Assembly (NCBI GenBank): GCA_003218515.1
Contig: QHNT01000057.1
Location: forward strand, 1 to 32,538
Source: Verrucomicrobiota bacterium
Lineage (GTDB): Bacteria; Verrucomicrobiota; Verrucomicrobiia; Limisphaerales; AV2
Direction: 5' to 3'
DNA length: 32,538 bases
Shown here in pieces: positions 8,242-16,888 of this stretch. The position numbers and the translations under genes were made by a program. Each line of letters opens with the position of its first letter. Position 1 is the stretch's first letter. The notes under the pieces were generated by a model that was not told the origin of the DNA, did not search any database, and saw only the letters and a list, made by a program, of their open reading frames with translations.

Positions 8242-10167
8242 ATGGAACGAAGCATTCAAAAAATCGGAGTCATAAACTGGATCATTCTCCTGTGGGTCGG
8301 CACCGGCAGCGCCCTGGTCGGCCGCTACGCCGCCACCGCGACCGGCACGGTGGGCGCCTCTTTCGTCGGCATCGGTTTTCTGGTCGCGGTCGTCAGCTTT
8401 TTCCAGATGCGCCTCGAGGAACGGGAGCGGTTGGAAAAGCTGGAGTACGAGGAGCTGAGAAAGGCCAGGAGCAGCGCCACGTTGTTTCCGCAGACCGAAG
8501 CGGACACGTTTCCGGCGCGCCGCTCGCGCGAGCAATTTGAGAAGTATCTCCTGCCGCTGTTCACGGCGCTGTTGTTTCTGCTGCAAGGCGGCGCGGTCTG
8601 GTGGCTCTGGAAATGGCTCGGCAAAGCTGCGCCTCCAAGACTCGACCACGCGCCCATTGCCATGGCGTTGTACGCTCTGTTCGCGCTGATTTTGTTCCTG
8701 CTCGGCAAATACTCCTCCGGTCTTTCCCGGCTCGATGGCCAGCGGCTGTTACGGCCCGGCGCCGGGTACCTGATCCTGGGCGCGTGTATTTGTTTCCTTG
8801 TGGCGGGGACCGAGGCGGCGGCCTTCTTTGGTTTCCCGAAGGTTGATTTGTTTGTGGCTTATGGATTGTGCGTTGTCCTCGGGCTGACGGCCGTCGAAAC
8901 GCTCATTGGTCTGGTGTTGGAAATCTATCGTCCGCGCGTCAAAGGCCAGGCAGCACGGCTGCTTTACGAGAGCCGGCTCATCGGACTGCTCGGCCAGCCC
9001 GGCGGGCTGATCACCACGGCGGCGCAGGCGCTCGACTACCAGTTTGGTTTCAAAGTCTCCGAGACCTGGGTTTTCAAGTTTCTCAAAGAGGCGATGCTTT
9101 TGATCATTCTGCTGCAACTCGGCGCGCTGTTTCTCTCGACGATGTTCGTCATCATCGAGCCGAACGAGCAAGGGCTGCTGGAACATTTCGGCAGGCCCGC
9201 AGGCGCCCACGCCGTGCTGGAACCAGGATTTCATTTCAAATGGCCCTGGCCCATTGACATCGTTTATCGCTATCAGACGCGCCAGATCCAAAGTTTCATC
9301 GTTGGGGAGGTTCCGGATCCCGATCTTGATAAAGACCGGACCGTGCTCTGGACGAGGCCGCACTTCAAGAGCAAGGAAGGCGAAGGCTCCGAGATGCCGG
9401 GGATGCTCGTGGCCAGTCGCGGCCAGATCGCCCGCGCCGACACCAACGAAAAAGCGGTTCCTGCGAACCTCCTTACTGTCAGCATTCCGTTTCAGTATCA
9501 GATCACCAACCTCCTGGACTGGGCCTACAATCACGCGACCTCCGATGAATTGCTCCAGGAGTTGGCCAACCGCGAAGTCGTCCGCTACCTGGTGAACGTC
9601 GATATGGAAAACATCATGTCGAGCGGGCGACTTGGTGCGGCGGAGGAAATCCGCCGGCGCGTGCAGGCGCGGGCCAATGAAGCCAAACTTGGAGTGAACA
9701 TTATCTTCGCCGGGCTGCAGGACATCCACCCGCCGCTCGGAAACAAACGGACGCCCGTGGCGGCGGCCTTCGAGCAGGTCGTCAGCGCCGTGCAGCAGAA
9801 GCAAACGAACCACCTCTATGCGCTGGCGTACGCGGCGGAAAAAATTCCCGCCGCGCAGGCGGAGGCGACGAACACTCTCGCGCAGGCGCGCAACGCGGCG
9901 GTGACGAAGGTGGCGCTGGCGGAGGCGGAAGCGGCGCGATTCACAAATCAGATCACGGCTTATGAGGCGTCGCCGTCCGTTTATACTCAGCGGTTGCGGC
10001 TCGACACGCTGGCGCGCTCCTTGGAACCCGTCCGCAAGTATGTCTTAACGGCCACGAACACACAGGACATCCTCATCCTGAACCTGGAGGAAAAAATCCG
10101 GCCGGATTTGTTGGGCGGCGTGATCCTGCCGCCCGAGGCCGCCAAATCGGCCACGCCGAACAAATGA
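8242..10167 (+). CDS. Polytopic SPFH/band 7 protein (HflK-like)
   Basis: The first 300 of 641 residues contain about seven hydrophobic helices (near 9-30, 37-55, 108-130, 137-160, 173-196, 202-229 and 280-303) with a charged coiled linker around residues 55-100. The SPFH domain begins at Glu306 (EPNEQGLLEHFG) and is followed by a long Ala/Glu-rich coiled coil (about 530-570) and a C-terminal tail. Ordinary HflK has one N-terminal helix, so this is an extended form. SPFH proteins assemble into membrane scaffolds and often modulate FtsH-type proteases; no FtsH gene is seen here. The start codon lies two bases after the permease stop. The specific role is unknown. Confidence 0.83.
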   Translation: MERSIQKIGVINWIILLWVGTGSALVGRYAATATGTVGASFVGIGFLVAVVSFFQMRLEERERLEKLEYEELRKARSSATLFPQTEADTFPARRSREQFEKYLLPLFTALLFLLQGGAVWWLWKWLGKAAPPRLDHAPIAMALYALFALILFLLGKYSSGLSRLDGQRLLRPGAGYLILGACICFLVAGTEAAAFFGFPKVDLFVAYGLCVVLGLTAVETLIGLVLEIYRPRVKGQAARLLYESRLIGLLGQPGGLITTAAQALDYQFGFKVSETWVFKFLKEAMLLIILLQLGALFLSTMFVIIEPNEQGLLEHFGRPAGAHAVLEPGFHFKWPWPIDIVYRYQTRQIQSFIVGEVPDPDLDKDRTVLWTRPHFKSKEGEGSEMPGMLVASRGQIARADTNEKAVPANLLTVSIPFQYQITNLLDWAYNHATSDELLQELANREVVRYLVNVDMENIMSSGRLGAAEEIRRRVQARANEAKLGVNIIFAGLQDIHPPLGNKRTPVAAAFEQVVSAVQQKQTNHLYALAYAAEKIPAAQAEATNTLAQARNAAVTKVALAEAEAARFTNQITAYEASPSVYTQRLRLDTLARSLEPVRKYVLTATNTQDILILNLEEKIRPDLLGGVILPPEAAKSATPNK

Positions 10168-10183
10168 CTCTGAACTTGCGCTT

Positions 10184-11089
10184 ATGAAACGAAATCTGAT
10201 CACGCTGATCACCGCGGCGGTGCTGCTGGTGATTTTCGTCTGCATGTTGTTCACTTTCCAGGTCCGCCAGACCGAAGTGGCGGTCGTCACCACCTTCGGC
10301 GAATACTCCCGCAGCATCACCGAACCCGGCTTGAAAGGCCGGCTCCCCTGGCCCATCCAGAAGGTCTATGAGTTCGACAACCGGTTGCAAACCTTAGAGC
10401 GCAAGTTCGACGAGACCATCACCAAAGACCAGAAAAACCTGGTGATCGCCGTTTACGCGGGCTGGCGCGTCGCGGATCCAAGGGTTTTCCTGGAAAGCTT
10501 TAACGGGGATATGGCGAAAGCCGAACAAAAGCTGGAAGAGATCATCCGGAATGCCAAGAGTATCATTGGTCGATACAACTTCAGCGATCTGATTTCCACA
10601 AACCTTGCCGAGTTGAAGTTCGACCAGATCGAGAAGGAGATGCTCGACGTCGTTCAGGCGCAGGTCAAAGGGACCTATGGCATCGCGGTTGACACGATGG
10701 GCATCAAGCAGCTTGGCCTGCCGGAGAGCATCACCAGCATCGTGTTCGAGCGCATGCGGGCCGAGCGCCAGCAACTGATCGCCACCTACCAAAGCGAAGG
10801 TGACCGCGACGCGAAAAACATCCGCGCGGACGCGGACGCGCAGGCGAACAAAATCCTGGCCGAGGCTTCGGGAGAGGCGAAGAAGGTTCTCGGCGAGGCC
10901 GACGCGAAAGCCTCCGAATACTACGAGGCCTTCAGGAAGAAGCCCGAGCTGGCCATTTTCCTGATGCAGCTCAACGCGATCGAGCAGTCCTTGAAAGACC
11001 GCGCTTATCTCATCCTTGGGCCGCAGACACCGCCGTTCAATCTGTTAAATGGCGCGGCAGGCGACAGCGGCAGCTCATTGAAGAAGTAG
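10184..11089 (+). CDS. hflC: SPFH/band 7 protein, HflC-like protease modulator
   Basis: This 301-residue protein has one N-terminal membrane helix (about residues 5-24) and then a full SPFH domain (QTEVAVVTTFGEY, PGLKGRLPWPIQKVYEFDNR). A C-terminal helix is rich in Ala, Glu and Lys (EGDRDAKNIRADADAQANK), followed by a short tail. The order and length match the HflC type. In E. coli HflC pairs with HflK around FtsH at the cytoplasmic membrane. Here it stands between two HflK-like genes, 16 bases after the first and 9 before the second, so it probably co-assembles with one or both. The assignment to HflC rather than another SPFH paralogue is by overall resemblance. Confidence 0.85.
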   Translation: MKRNLITLITAAVLLVIFVCMLFTFQVRQTEVAVVTTFGEYSRSITEPGLKGRLPWPIQKVYEFDNRLQTLERKFDETITKDQKNLVIAVYAGWRVADPRVFLESFNGDMAKAEQKLEEIIRNAKSIIGRYNFSDLISTNLAELKFDQIEKEMLDVVQAQVKGTYGIAVDTMGIKQLGLPESITSIVFERMRAERQQLIATYQSEGDRDAKNIRADADAQANKILAEASGEAKKVLGEADAKASEYYEAFRKKPELAIFLMQLNAIEQSLKDRAYLILGPQTPPFNLLNGAAGDSGSSLKK

Positions 11090-11098
11090 GAGCCGGCG

Positions 11099-12223
11099 AT
11101 GGATAACGACCCGTCAAAGCCCGAACACGAACACGGAGCGGCAAGGCCGAAACCCGCGCCAGACCCTGCGCACGGCGTCGAAGATGTCAGCGCCGGGGCG
11201 TTGTCCGAAGCGTTGCGGAGCAGTTTCAACGTCGTCAAACTGCTGATGGGTGCGCTCGTCCTGGCCTTCGTTCTGTCCGGTGTTTTCACCGTCAAACCGA
11301 ATCAGGTCGCCATCAAGTTGCGCTTCGGCAAGCCCGTCGGCGTCGGCGACGGCCAACTGCTCAAGCCCGGACTTCACTGGAAGTTTCCTTATCCGATTGA
11401 CGATGTGGTTTATGTCCCGGTCGGCGAGACCCACACCGTCACTTCCACGGCTGGCTGGTACTATCAGACGCCGGAGGAGGCCGCAGCCGGCCAGAAACCC
11501 CAGCCGCAGGGGATGCTTCGCGCCGGCGTGGACGGCTATACGTTGAGCGGCGACGGCGACATCATTCATGCCCGCGCCACGCTCAGCTATCGCATTAAAG
11601 ATCCGGTCAGTTATGTGTTCAGCTTCCGCAATGCGACGAACCTGCTGCAGCACGTTCTCGACAACGCGCTGTTTTACGCTTCGGCCCGCTTCACCGCCGA
11701 TGACGCGCTTTATCGAAACAAGCTGGCCTTCCAGGAATCGGTTCAGGCCCGTGTGGGGCAGTTGGTTGATCATTTGAAACTCGGAGTGAAGATCGAGTCA
11801 GGCGAAGTCCGCACCGACACGCAAGCGCCCGTTGATGTGGTCGAAGCCTTCAACAATGTCGTGAAAGCCGAGAATCAGGGAAACATCAAGGTTCAGGAAG
11901 CCGAAACCTATGCGCGCGGCGCAACGAACAAGGCCGCGGGCGACGCCACAGTCATCCTGCGCGGCGCGACGACCGCCAGCAACTACCTCGTGACCACCAT
12001 CGCCGCCGAAGCGGACCGATTCGAAAAACTGCTGCCGCGCTATGAGGCCAACCCCGAGTTGTTCATACAACGACTGCTGTCGGAGAAAATGGGACAGATT
12101 CTGACCAACGCCCAGTACAAGGTTTTCCTGCCCGAGCGTCCCGATGGCAAACCGTGGGAACTGCGGTTACAGTTGAGTAAAGAACCGGACGTGCCGAAAA
12201 AAGAAACGCCAAAACCGGAGTAA
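11099..12223 (+). CDS. hflK: SPFH/band 7 protein, HflK-like protease modulator
   Basis: The 374-residue protein has a polar, charged N-terminus, one membrane helix (about residues 44-63), and an SPFH domain (KPNQVAIKLRFGKPVG, LKPGLHWKFPYPID). A C-terminal Ala/Glu-rich helix follows (about 255-310), then a Lys/Pro-rich tail. This is the normal HflK layout. A GGAG motif seven bases before the ATG is one of the few ribosome binding sites in the run. It directly follows the HflC-like gene and is six bases before the metal ATPase gene, which suggests that the SPFH complex acts with that transporter. Confidence 0.85.
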   Translation: MDNDPSKPEHEHGAARPKPAPDPAHGVEDVSAGALSEALRSSFNVVKLLMGALVLAFVLSGVFTVKPNQVAIKLRFGKPVGVGDGQLLKPGLHWKFPYPIDDVVYVPVGETHTVTSTAGWYYQTPEEAAAGQKPQPQGMLRAGVDGYTLSGDGDIIHARATLSYRIKDPVSYVFSFRNATNLLQHVLDNALFYASARFTADDALYRNKLAFQESVQARVGQLVDHLKLGVKIESGEVRTDTQAPVDVVEAFNNVVKAENQGNIKVQEAETYARGATNKAAGDATVILRGATTASNYLVTTIAAEADRFEKLLPRYEANPELFIQRLLSEKMGQILTNAQYKVFLPERPDGKPWELRLQLSKEPDVPKKETPKPE

Positions 12224-12229
12224 CGTCGT

Positions 12230-14254
12230 ATGCAAATCACATCCTTGATGAGCCGCGAGGAGCACGATCCTCACGACCACGCGCACGATCACAACCACGA
12301 GCACATTCCAGTCCGGTTGTGGCAGATGGTCGTGGGCGTGATCTTCATCGCCAACTCCTTCCTGGTGGAATGGGCGTTTGAGAAAGGGAGCATGGTGGCC
12401 GGGCTAAGCGCGATGGTGGGCGCGATCATCCTTGGCTGGCCGATTGTCGCCACGGCGGTTACGGACATCAAACGCGGCATCCTCAGCATCAACGAACTGG
12501 TGGCCATCGCCGTTCTGGCCGCGTTCGCCTCGGGCGAATCGCAAATCGGCGGCTACCAGACCGCGGGGATCATCGCCTTCTTCATGCTGCTGGGCGAACT
12601 GATCGAAACGCGCACCGCCGCCGGCGCGCGCGCGTCCATTGAATCACTCATCAAACTCACGCCAACCAAAGCGCGCCGCATCACCGCCAAAGGTGACGAA
12701 GAGGAAGTCGCGGCGAAAGACCTGGCTGTGGGCGACATGATCCGCATCCGCCCCGGCGACAACGTCGCGGCCGACGGCGTCATCGTCAGCGGGCAGGGGT
12801 CGTTCAACCAGGCCAACATCACCGGCGAATCGCTGCCGGTGGACAAAAAGCCCGGCGACGACGTTTTTGCCGGAACGCAGAACCTGACCGGCGTTTTGGA
12901 AGTGCGTGTGACTCGCGCCGGCGAGGACACGACGTTGGGCCGTGTGCGCGAACTGATCCTGGCGGCGGAGAAGACCAAACTCCCGATCATGCGCATCATT
13001 GACCAATACATGGTCTATTACACGCCGCTGGTGCTGGTGCTGGGCGCGATGGTTTGGGCTTTCACGAAAGACCTCGACCGCGTCATTACCGTGCTGGTCA
13101 TCGCCTGTCCCTGCGCTTTCATCCTGGCCTCACCCTCAGCGATGGTCGCCGCGCTGTCGGCCGCGGCCCGCCTCGGCATCCTGATCAAGAACGTCGGAGA
13201 CATCGAACTCGCGGCGCGCATCAACGCGTTTGTGTTCGACAAAACCGGCACGCTTACGACCGGCAAACTGGCGGTCAGCCGCCTGGCGCCGCTGGGTGAA
13301 ACGAAGCCGGCGGAACTTCTGCACATCGCCGCCTCGGCTGAGAAGTACAGCAATCACCCGACCGCGAAGGCGCTGGCGCAACTCGCCGATGAGGCAGGTG
13401 TGCCGCTGACCGAGCCCAAGGACTTCGCGGAAGCCGCCGGTCGCGGCATCAAGGCGAAGGTGGACGGCGCGGAAGTCATCATCGGCCGGGCGCAATGGCT
13501 CAAGGACAATGGACTCAAAGACGATTTTGTGAAATCGGTGGACTTGAACGAGACCGAGGGGTTCAGCCTGATTTTTGTCGCGCGCGACGGCCGGTGCATC
13601 GGCTGGGTCGGCCTTCAGGATCAGACGCGCTCCGAAGCCCGGCCGGCGCTCGCCGCGCTGAAGGAGAACCGGGTGCGCCGCATCGCGATGGTGTCCGGCG
13701 ATCGCCAGCCGGTCGCGACCCGGGTGGCGCGCGAGATCGGGTGCGAAGAAGTCGTTGCCGAGTGCCTCCCGCAAAACAAAGTGCAGTTTGTCCGCGAAAT
13801 GAAAAGCCGCGGCTATCGCGTCGCCGTGGTGGGAGACGGCGTCAACGACGCGCCGGCGCTGGCCGCGGGCGACATGGGCATCGCGATGGGCGCGGCGGGC
13901 AGCGAAGTGGCCATCCATAGCGCGACCATTGCGCTCATGAACAATGATCTGCGCCGGCTGCCGTTCCTCGTGAAGCTGTCGCGCCAGACGAGGGCCGTCA
14001 TCAATCAGAATTTCCTGTTCGGCGTTTGCTTTATCATCGGCGGCTGGACGGCCGGCGCCTTCGGCTACTTGAACCCGATCATCGCGGCGATTCTGCACAA
14101 CGCCGGCTCCTTGATCGTGGTGTTCAACAGCGCCCGCCTCGTGCGGCTGGGCGAAGAACTGGAGCCGTTCCAGGCCGTCTCGGCGGAACCGACTGGCAAA
14201 GGCACAGGTCCTGAAGCTGAATCGGTGCCGGAACTGGCGCCGAGGGCGGCTTAG
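12230..14254 (+). CDS. P1B-type heavy-metal-translocating ATPase
   Basis: All P-type ATPase landmarks are present in 674 residues: TGES (198-201), the CPC metal-site motif in a membrane helix (293-295), the phosphorylation site DKTGT (Asp337), the HP dipeptide of P1B enzymes (376-377) and GDGVNDAP (from 535). There is no N-terminal CXXC metal-binding (HMA) domain; instead the first 25 residues carry seven histidines alternating with acids (HDHAHDHNHEH). The last helices (LHNAGSLIVVFNSARL) resemble the zinc/cadmium/cobalt branch more than the copper branch, which fits the His tail, but the ion is not proven. It would export metal across the cytoplasmic membrane using ATP. Neighbours are an HflK-like gene upstream and an ABC ATPase 10 bases downstream. 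Confidence 0.92.
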   Translation: MQITSLMSREEHDPHDHAHDHNHEHIPVRLWQMVVGVIFIANSFLVEWAFEKGSMVAGLSAMVGAIILGWPIVATAVTDIKRGILSINELVAIAVLAAFASGESQIGGYQTAGIIAFFMLLGELIETRTAAGARASIESLIKLTPTKARRITAKGDEEEVAAKDLAVGDMIRIRPGDNVAADGVIVSGQGSFNQANITGESLPVDKKPGDDVFAGTQNLTGVLEVRVTRAGEDTTLGRVRELILAAEKTKLPIMRIIDQYMVYYTPLVLVLGAMVWAFTKDLDRVITVLVIACPCAFILASPSAMVAALSAAARLGILIKNVGDIELAARINAFVFDKTGTLTTGKLAVSRLAPLGETKPAELLHIAASAEKYSNHPTAKALAQLADEAGVPLTEPKDFAEAAGRGIKAKVDGAEVIIGRAQWLKDNGLKDDFVKSVDLNETEGFSLIFVARDGRCIGWVGLQDQTRSEARPALAALKENRVRRIAMVSGDRQPVATRVAREIGCEEVVAECLPQNKVQFVREMKSRGYRVAVVGDGVNDAPALAAGDMGIAMGAAGSEVAIHSATIALMNNDLRRLPFLVKLSRQTRAVINQNFLFGVCFIIGGWTAGAFGYLNPIIAAILHNAGSLIVVFNSARLVRLGEELEPFQAVSAEPTGKGTGPEAESVPELAPRAA

Positions 14255-14264
14255 CCGTTGAATT

Positions 14265-15455
14265 ATGACCGCCGTTGACAACCCGCAATCTGCCACCCGC
14301 AACACACAACCCGCGGAAACCATTGTCGCCGTCCGCGGTCTGACGAAAATCTTCAAAGACTTCTGGGGCCGTCCCAAGGCGAAGGCGGTGGACAACGTCG
14401 ATTTCGAAGTCCGACGCGGCGAAGTCTTCGGCTTGCTGGGACCGAACGGCTCAGGCAAATCCACGACGGTCAAAATGCTGCTGGGCCTGTTGTATCCGAC
14501 GAAAGGACACATCGAAGTGTTCGGTCACTCCCCGCGGCACGTCGCGATCAAGTCGCGCATCGGTTACCTGCCGGAGGAATCGTATCTCTACCGCTACCTC
14601 GATTCCAACGAGACCCTCGACTTCTTCGGCAGCCTGTTCGATTTGCCGAACAAAGAACGGCGGCGTCGCGCCGAGCAACTGCTCGAGATGGTGGGGTTGA
14701 ACCAGGTGCGCCGCCGGATGGTGGGCGAGTTTTCCAAAGGCATGCAGCGCCGCATCGGGCTGGCTCAGGCGCTGATCAACGACCCTGACCTCGTGATTCT
14801 GGACGAACCCACTTCCGGTCTGGACCCGATCGGTTGCCGCGAAGTGAAAGACCTGATTCTCGCGCTCGCCCGCCGCGGCAAGACCATCATCCTGAGCAGC
14901 CATCTGTTGGCCGACGTGGAAGACGTTTGCGACCGCGTGGTGATTTATTACGGCGGAAGGGTCCAGGCCATGGGCACGCTGCGGGAACTGCTCGCCGAAG
15001 CGGATTCGATCCGCATCACCGCGCCGGTGCTGCCGCGCGAAACGTTGCAACGCGTGCTGGAACTCATCCGGCAGGACGTGGCGGAGGACAGGGTCCGAAT
15101 CGACACGCCGACGCAAAATCTGGAGAGTTACTTTCTTGGCGTAGTGCGGAAGGCGCGCGAGAGCGAGGCGGAAACGTCCGGCGCGACTTCGGGCAGCAAA
15201 GTGGCTGCGTACCTGCGCGGTGATGCCGAAGCCCCGTCGCAAGCCGAGAGAATTCTCGACCGTTTGACCCAGCCGGCCGCCGCCGCCGAACCTGAAGTCG
15301 CGCCGCCGAAAGCGAAAGAAACCGTTGATCTCAAAAAACTGGAGGAGCTGGCCAGACCCAAAGAGACGGCGTCGGTTGAGGATAAGCCGGCTGAAGCCGC
15401 CAGGCTGGAACAGGCGAACGAAAAGCTGTCCTCGCTGCTCGGCAAGCCAAAGTGA
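14265..15455 (+). CDS. ABC transporter ATPase with long C-terminal extension
   Basis: The nucleotide-binding domain shows Walker A (GPNGSGKS, residues 59-66), a variant signature FSKGM (156-160) in place of LSGGQ, and Walker B ending in LDEPTSG (Asp180-Glu181). This places it with ATPases that drive ABC-2 permeases. After about residue 290 comes a 100-residue extension rich in Ala, Pro, Glu and Lys that is not part of the domain and might contact a partner. It is followed 46 bases later by an ABC-2 permease. Because the first permease of the run (7097) has no ATPase of its own, this protein may energise both. The transported substrate is unknown. Confidence 0.9.
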   Translation: MTAVDNPQSATRNTQPAETIVAVRGLTKIFKDFWGRPKAKAVDNVDFEVRRGEVFGLLGPNGSGKSTTVKMLLGLLYPTKGHIEVFGHSPRHVAIKSRIGYLPEESYLYRYLDSNETLDFFGSLFDLPNKERRRRAEQLLEMVGLNQVRRRMVGEFSKGMQRRIGLAQALINDPDLVILDEPTSGLDPIGCREVKDLILALARRGKTIILSSHLLADVEDVCDRVVIYYGGRVQAMGTLRELLAEADSIRITAPVLPRETLQRVLELIRQDVAEDRVRIDTPTQNLESYFLGVVRKARESEAETSGATSGSKVAAYLRGDAEAPSQAERILDRLTQPAAAAEPEVAPPKAKETVDLKKLEELARPKETASVEDKPAEAARLEQANEKLSSLLGKPK

Positions 15456-15463
15456 TCCTGCGT

Positions 15464-15488
15464 GATTTGAAATTTGCGATTTCAAATC
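15464..15488. repeat. Small AT-rich palindrome in an operon spacer
   Basis: A perfect 10-bp stem (GATTTGAAAT 15464-15473 with ATTTCAAATC 15479-15488) encloses the loop TTGCG, and a partial further copy of the word (CTGAAATTC) follows. It fills most of the 46-base gap between the ABC ATPase stop and the permease start and leaves no recognisable Shine-Dalgarno sequence. It may be an inserted repeat fragment or a structure that tunes expression of the downstream gene. Confidence 0.65.
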
Positions 15489-15501
15489 TGAAATTCTTCT
15501 G

Positions 15502-16887
15502 ATGCAACGCCTGTTCGCCATTGCCAAGCTGACTTTGAAGGCCGCCTTGCGGTATCGGCTGGTGCAGGTCCTGACGGTGTTGCTGCTCGGCGCGGTCATC
15601 GGTCTGCCGGTGATCATCAAGCACGACGGCACGGCACAAGGCTTCACGCAGATTCTGTTGACCTACACGCTCGGCTCAATCACCACGCTGCTCGGATTCG
15701 CGACGCTCTGGCTGGCGTGCGGCACGCTGGCGCGCGACGTCGAGGAGTGCCAGATGCAGATGGTGGCTGTGAAGCCGATCGCGCGCTGGGAAATCTGGCT
15801 GGGCAAATGGACCGGCATCATGCTCATGAACCTTCTGCTGCTGGCGGTCTCCGGCGCCGCCGTGTATTTCCTGATGCAATGGCGCGCCCGGCAGTTGCCG
15901 CCGGAAGCGCAGGAGAACTTGCGCAACGAGGTGCTGGTCGCGCGCGGCTCGCTCAGGCCGTCGGTCAACAACGCGGCGATTGAAGCGGAGGTCGAAGGAC
16001 AACTGCAGGAGCGACTCAAAGACAGCACGGTGGCGGCCATGGACCGTGACTTCGTGCGCAAACAGATTCGCGAGCGGGTCAAGGCTCAGTTCCAGGTCGT
16101 GCCGCCGGGCGCCCCGCATCGTTGGATCATCAGCGCGGGCCTGTTCAAGGCCCGCTTGCGGGACAAGCCGCTCCAATTGCGCATCAAATTCTTTGTGGCG
16201 CAGTCCGCGGCTTCCGGGACCTATTTTGGCGCCTGGGAGATCGGCCCGCCCAACGGCCGGCGCTACGCGGTCAATCAGCCCAGTCTGGCCGCCGACACCT
16301 TCCACGAGTTCTCTGTCCCGCCGGATTTGTTGGACGAAGACGGCGACCTCGTGGTCGATTTCCTGAATTATAACGAAACGGCGCTTTTCTTTTCGTTGGA
16401 GGAAGGGGTCGAGGTGCTCTACCCCGAAAGCGGGTTTGGCCTCAATTTTATCCGCGGACTGGGCATTATCTGCTGTTGGCTGTCGCTGCTGGCGGCGATT
16501 GGCCTTTCAGCGGCGAGTTTCCTCTCGTTTCCTGTCGCCGCGTTTGTTTCGTTGGGTGTGCTGATCGTTGGTCTTTCCAGCGGGACCGTGAAACAGGTGG
16601 TGGAAGAGGGCGGAATCGCCGCGGTCAATCACGAGACCGGTCGAGTGGATAATCCGTCCGTAGTCGATCTCGTCGCGCTGCCGATTTTCAAGGGCCTGCT
16701 GAGCGTTATCAACCTGGTACACGGGTTTTCTCCCATTGATTCATTAAGCACTGGGCGGAGCGTGAGCTGGGGAGAACTCGCCCGGGCCGTCGCGCAAATC
16801 GTTTTGCTGATGGCCGGCGCGTTTGCCGCGATCGGCATTATCAGTTTCACGCGGCGCGAGCTGGCGACCGCCCAGGGGACGCAATGA
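15502..16887 (+). CDS. ABC-2 type permease with large extracytoplasmic domain
   Basis: The 461-residue protein has hydrophobic segments near residues 15-35, 50-75 and 100-125. A soluble domain of about 180 residues follows (roughly 130-310) that includes charged helices and beta-rich sequence. A second membrane block occupies about 315-365 and the extreme C-terminus (about 420-450). The N-terminal half (CGTLARDVEECQMQMVAVKPI) is typical of ABC-2 permeases. The inserted domain probably lies outside the membrane and could bind substrate or a partner. It follows its presumed ATPase and ends one base before the next start, so translation is likely coupled. Confidence 0.8.
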   Translation: MQRLFAIAKLTLKAALRYRLVQVLTVLLLGAVIGLPVIIKHDGTAQGFTQILLTYTLGSITTLLGFATLWLACGTLARDVEECQMQMVAVKPIARWEIWLGKWTGIMLMNLLLLAVSGAAVYFLMQWRARQLPPEAQENLRNEVLVARGSLRPSVNNAAIEAEVEGQLQERLKDSTVAAMDRDFVRKQIRERVKAQFQVVPPGAPHRWIISAGLFKARLRDKPLQLRIKFFVAQSAASGTYFGAWEIGPPNGRRYAVNQPSLAADTFHEFSVPPDLLDEDGDLVVDFLNYNETALFFSLEEGVEVLYPESGFGLNFIRGLGIICCWLSLLAAIGLSAASFLSFPVAAFVSLGVLIVGLSSGTVKQVVEEGGIAAVNHETGRVDNPSVVDLVALPIFKGLLSVINLVHGFSPIDSLSTGRSVSWGELARAVAQIVLLMAGAFAAIGIISFTRRELATAQGTQ

Positions 16888-16888
16888 G

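Noticed and set aside
8749-9813. A 354-codon minus-strand frame opposite the polytopic SPFH gene
   Set aside because: No family features; the + strand frame has clear SPFH motifs and tight operon spacing.
13136-14512. A 458-codon minus-strand frame opposite the metal ATPase
   Set aside because: The + strand carries all P-type ATPase motifs; the antisense frame spans two genes and is Arg/His-rich noise.
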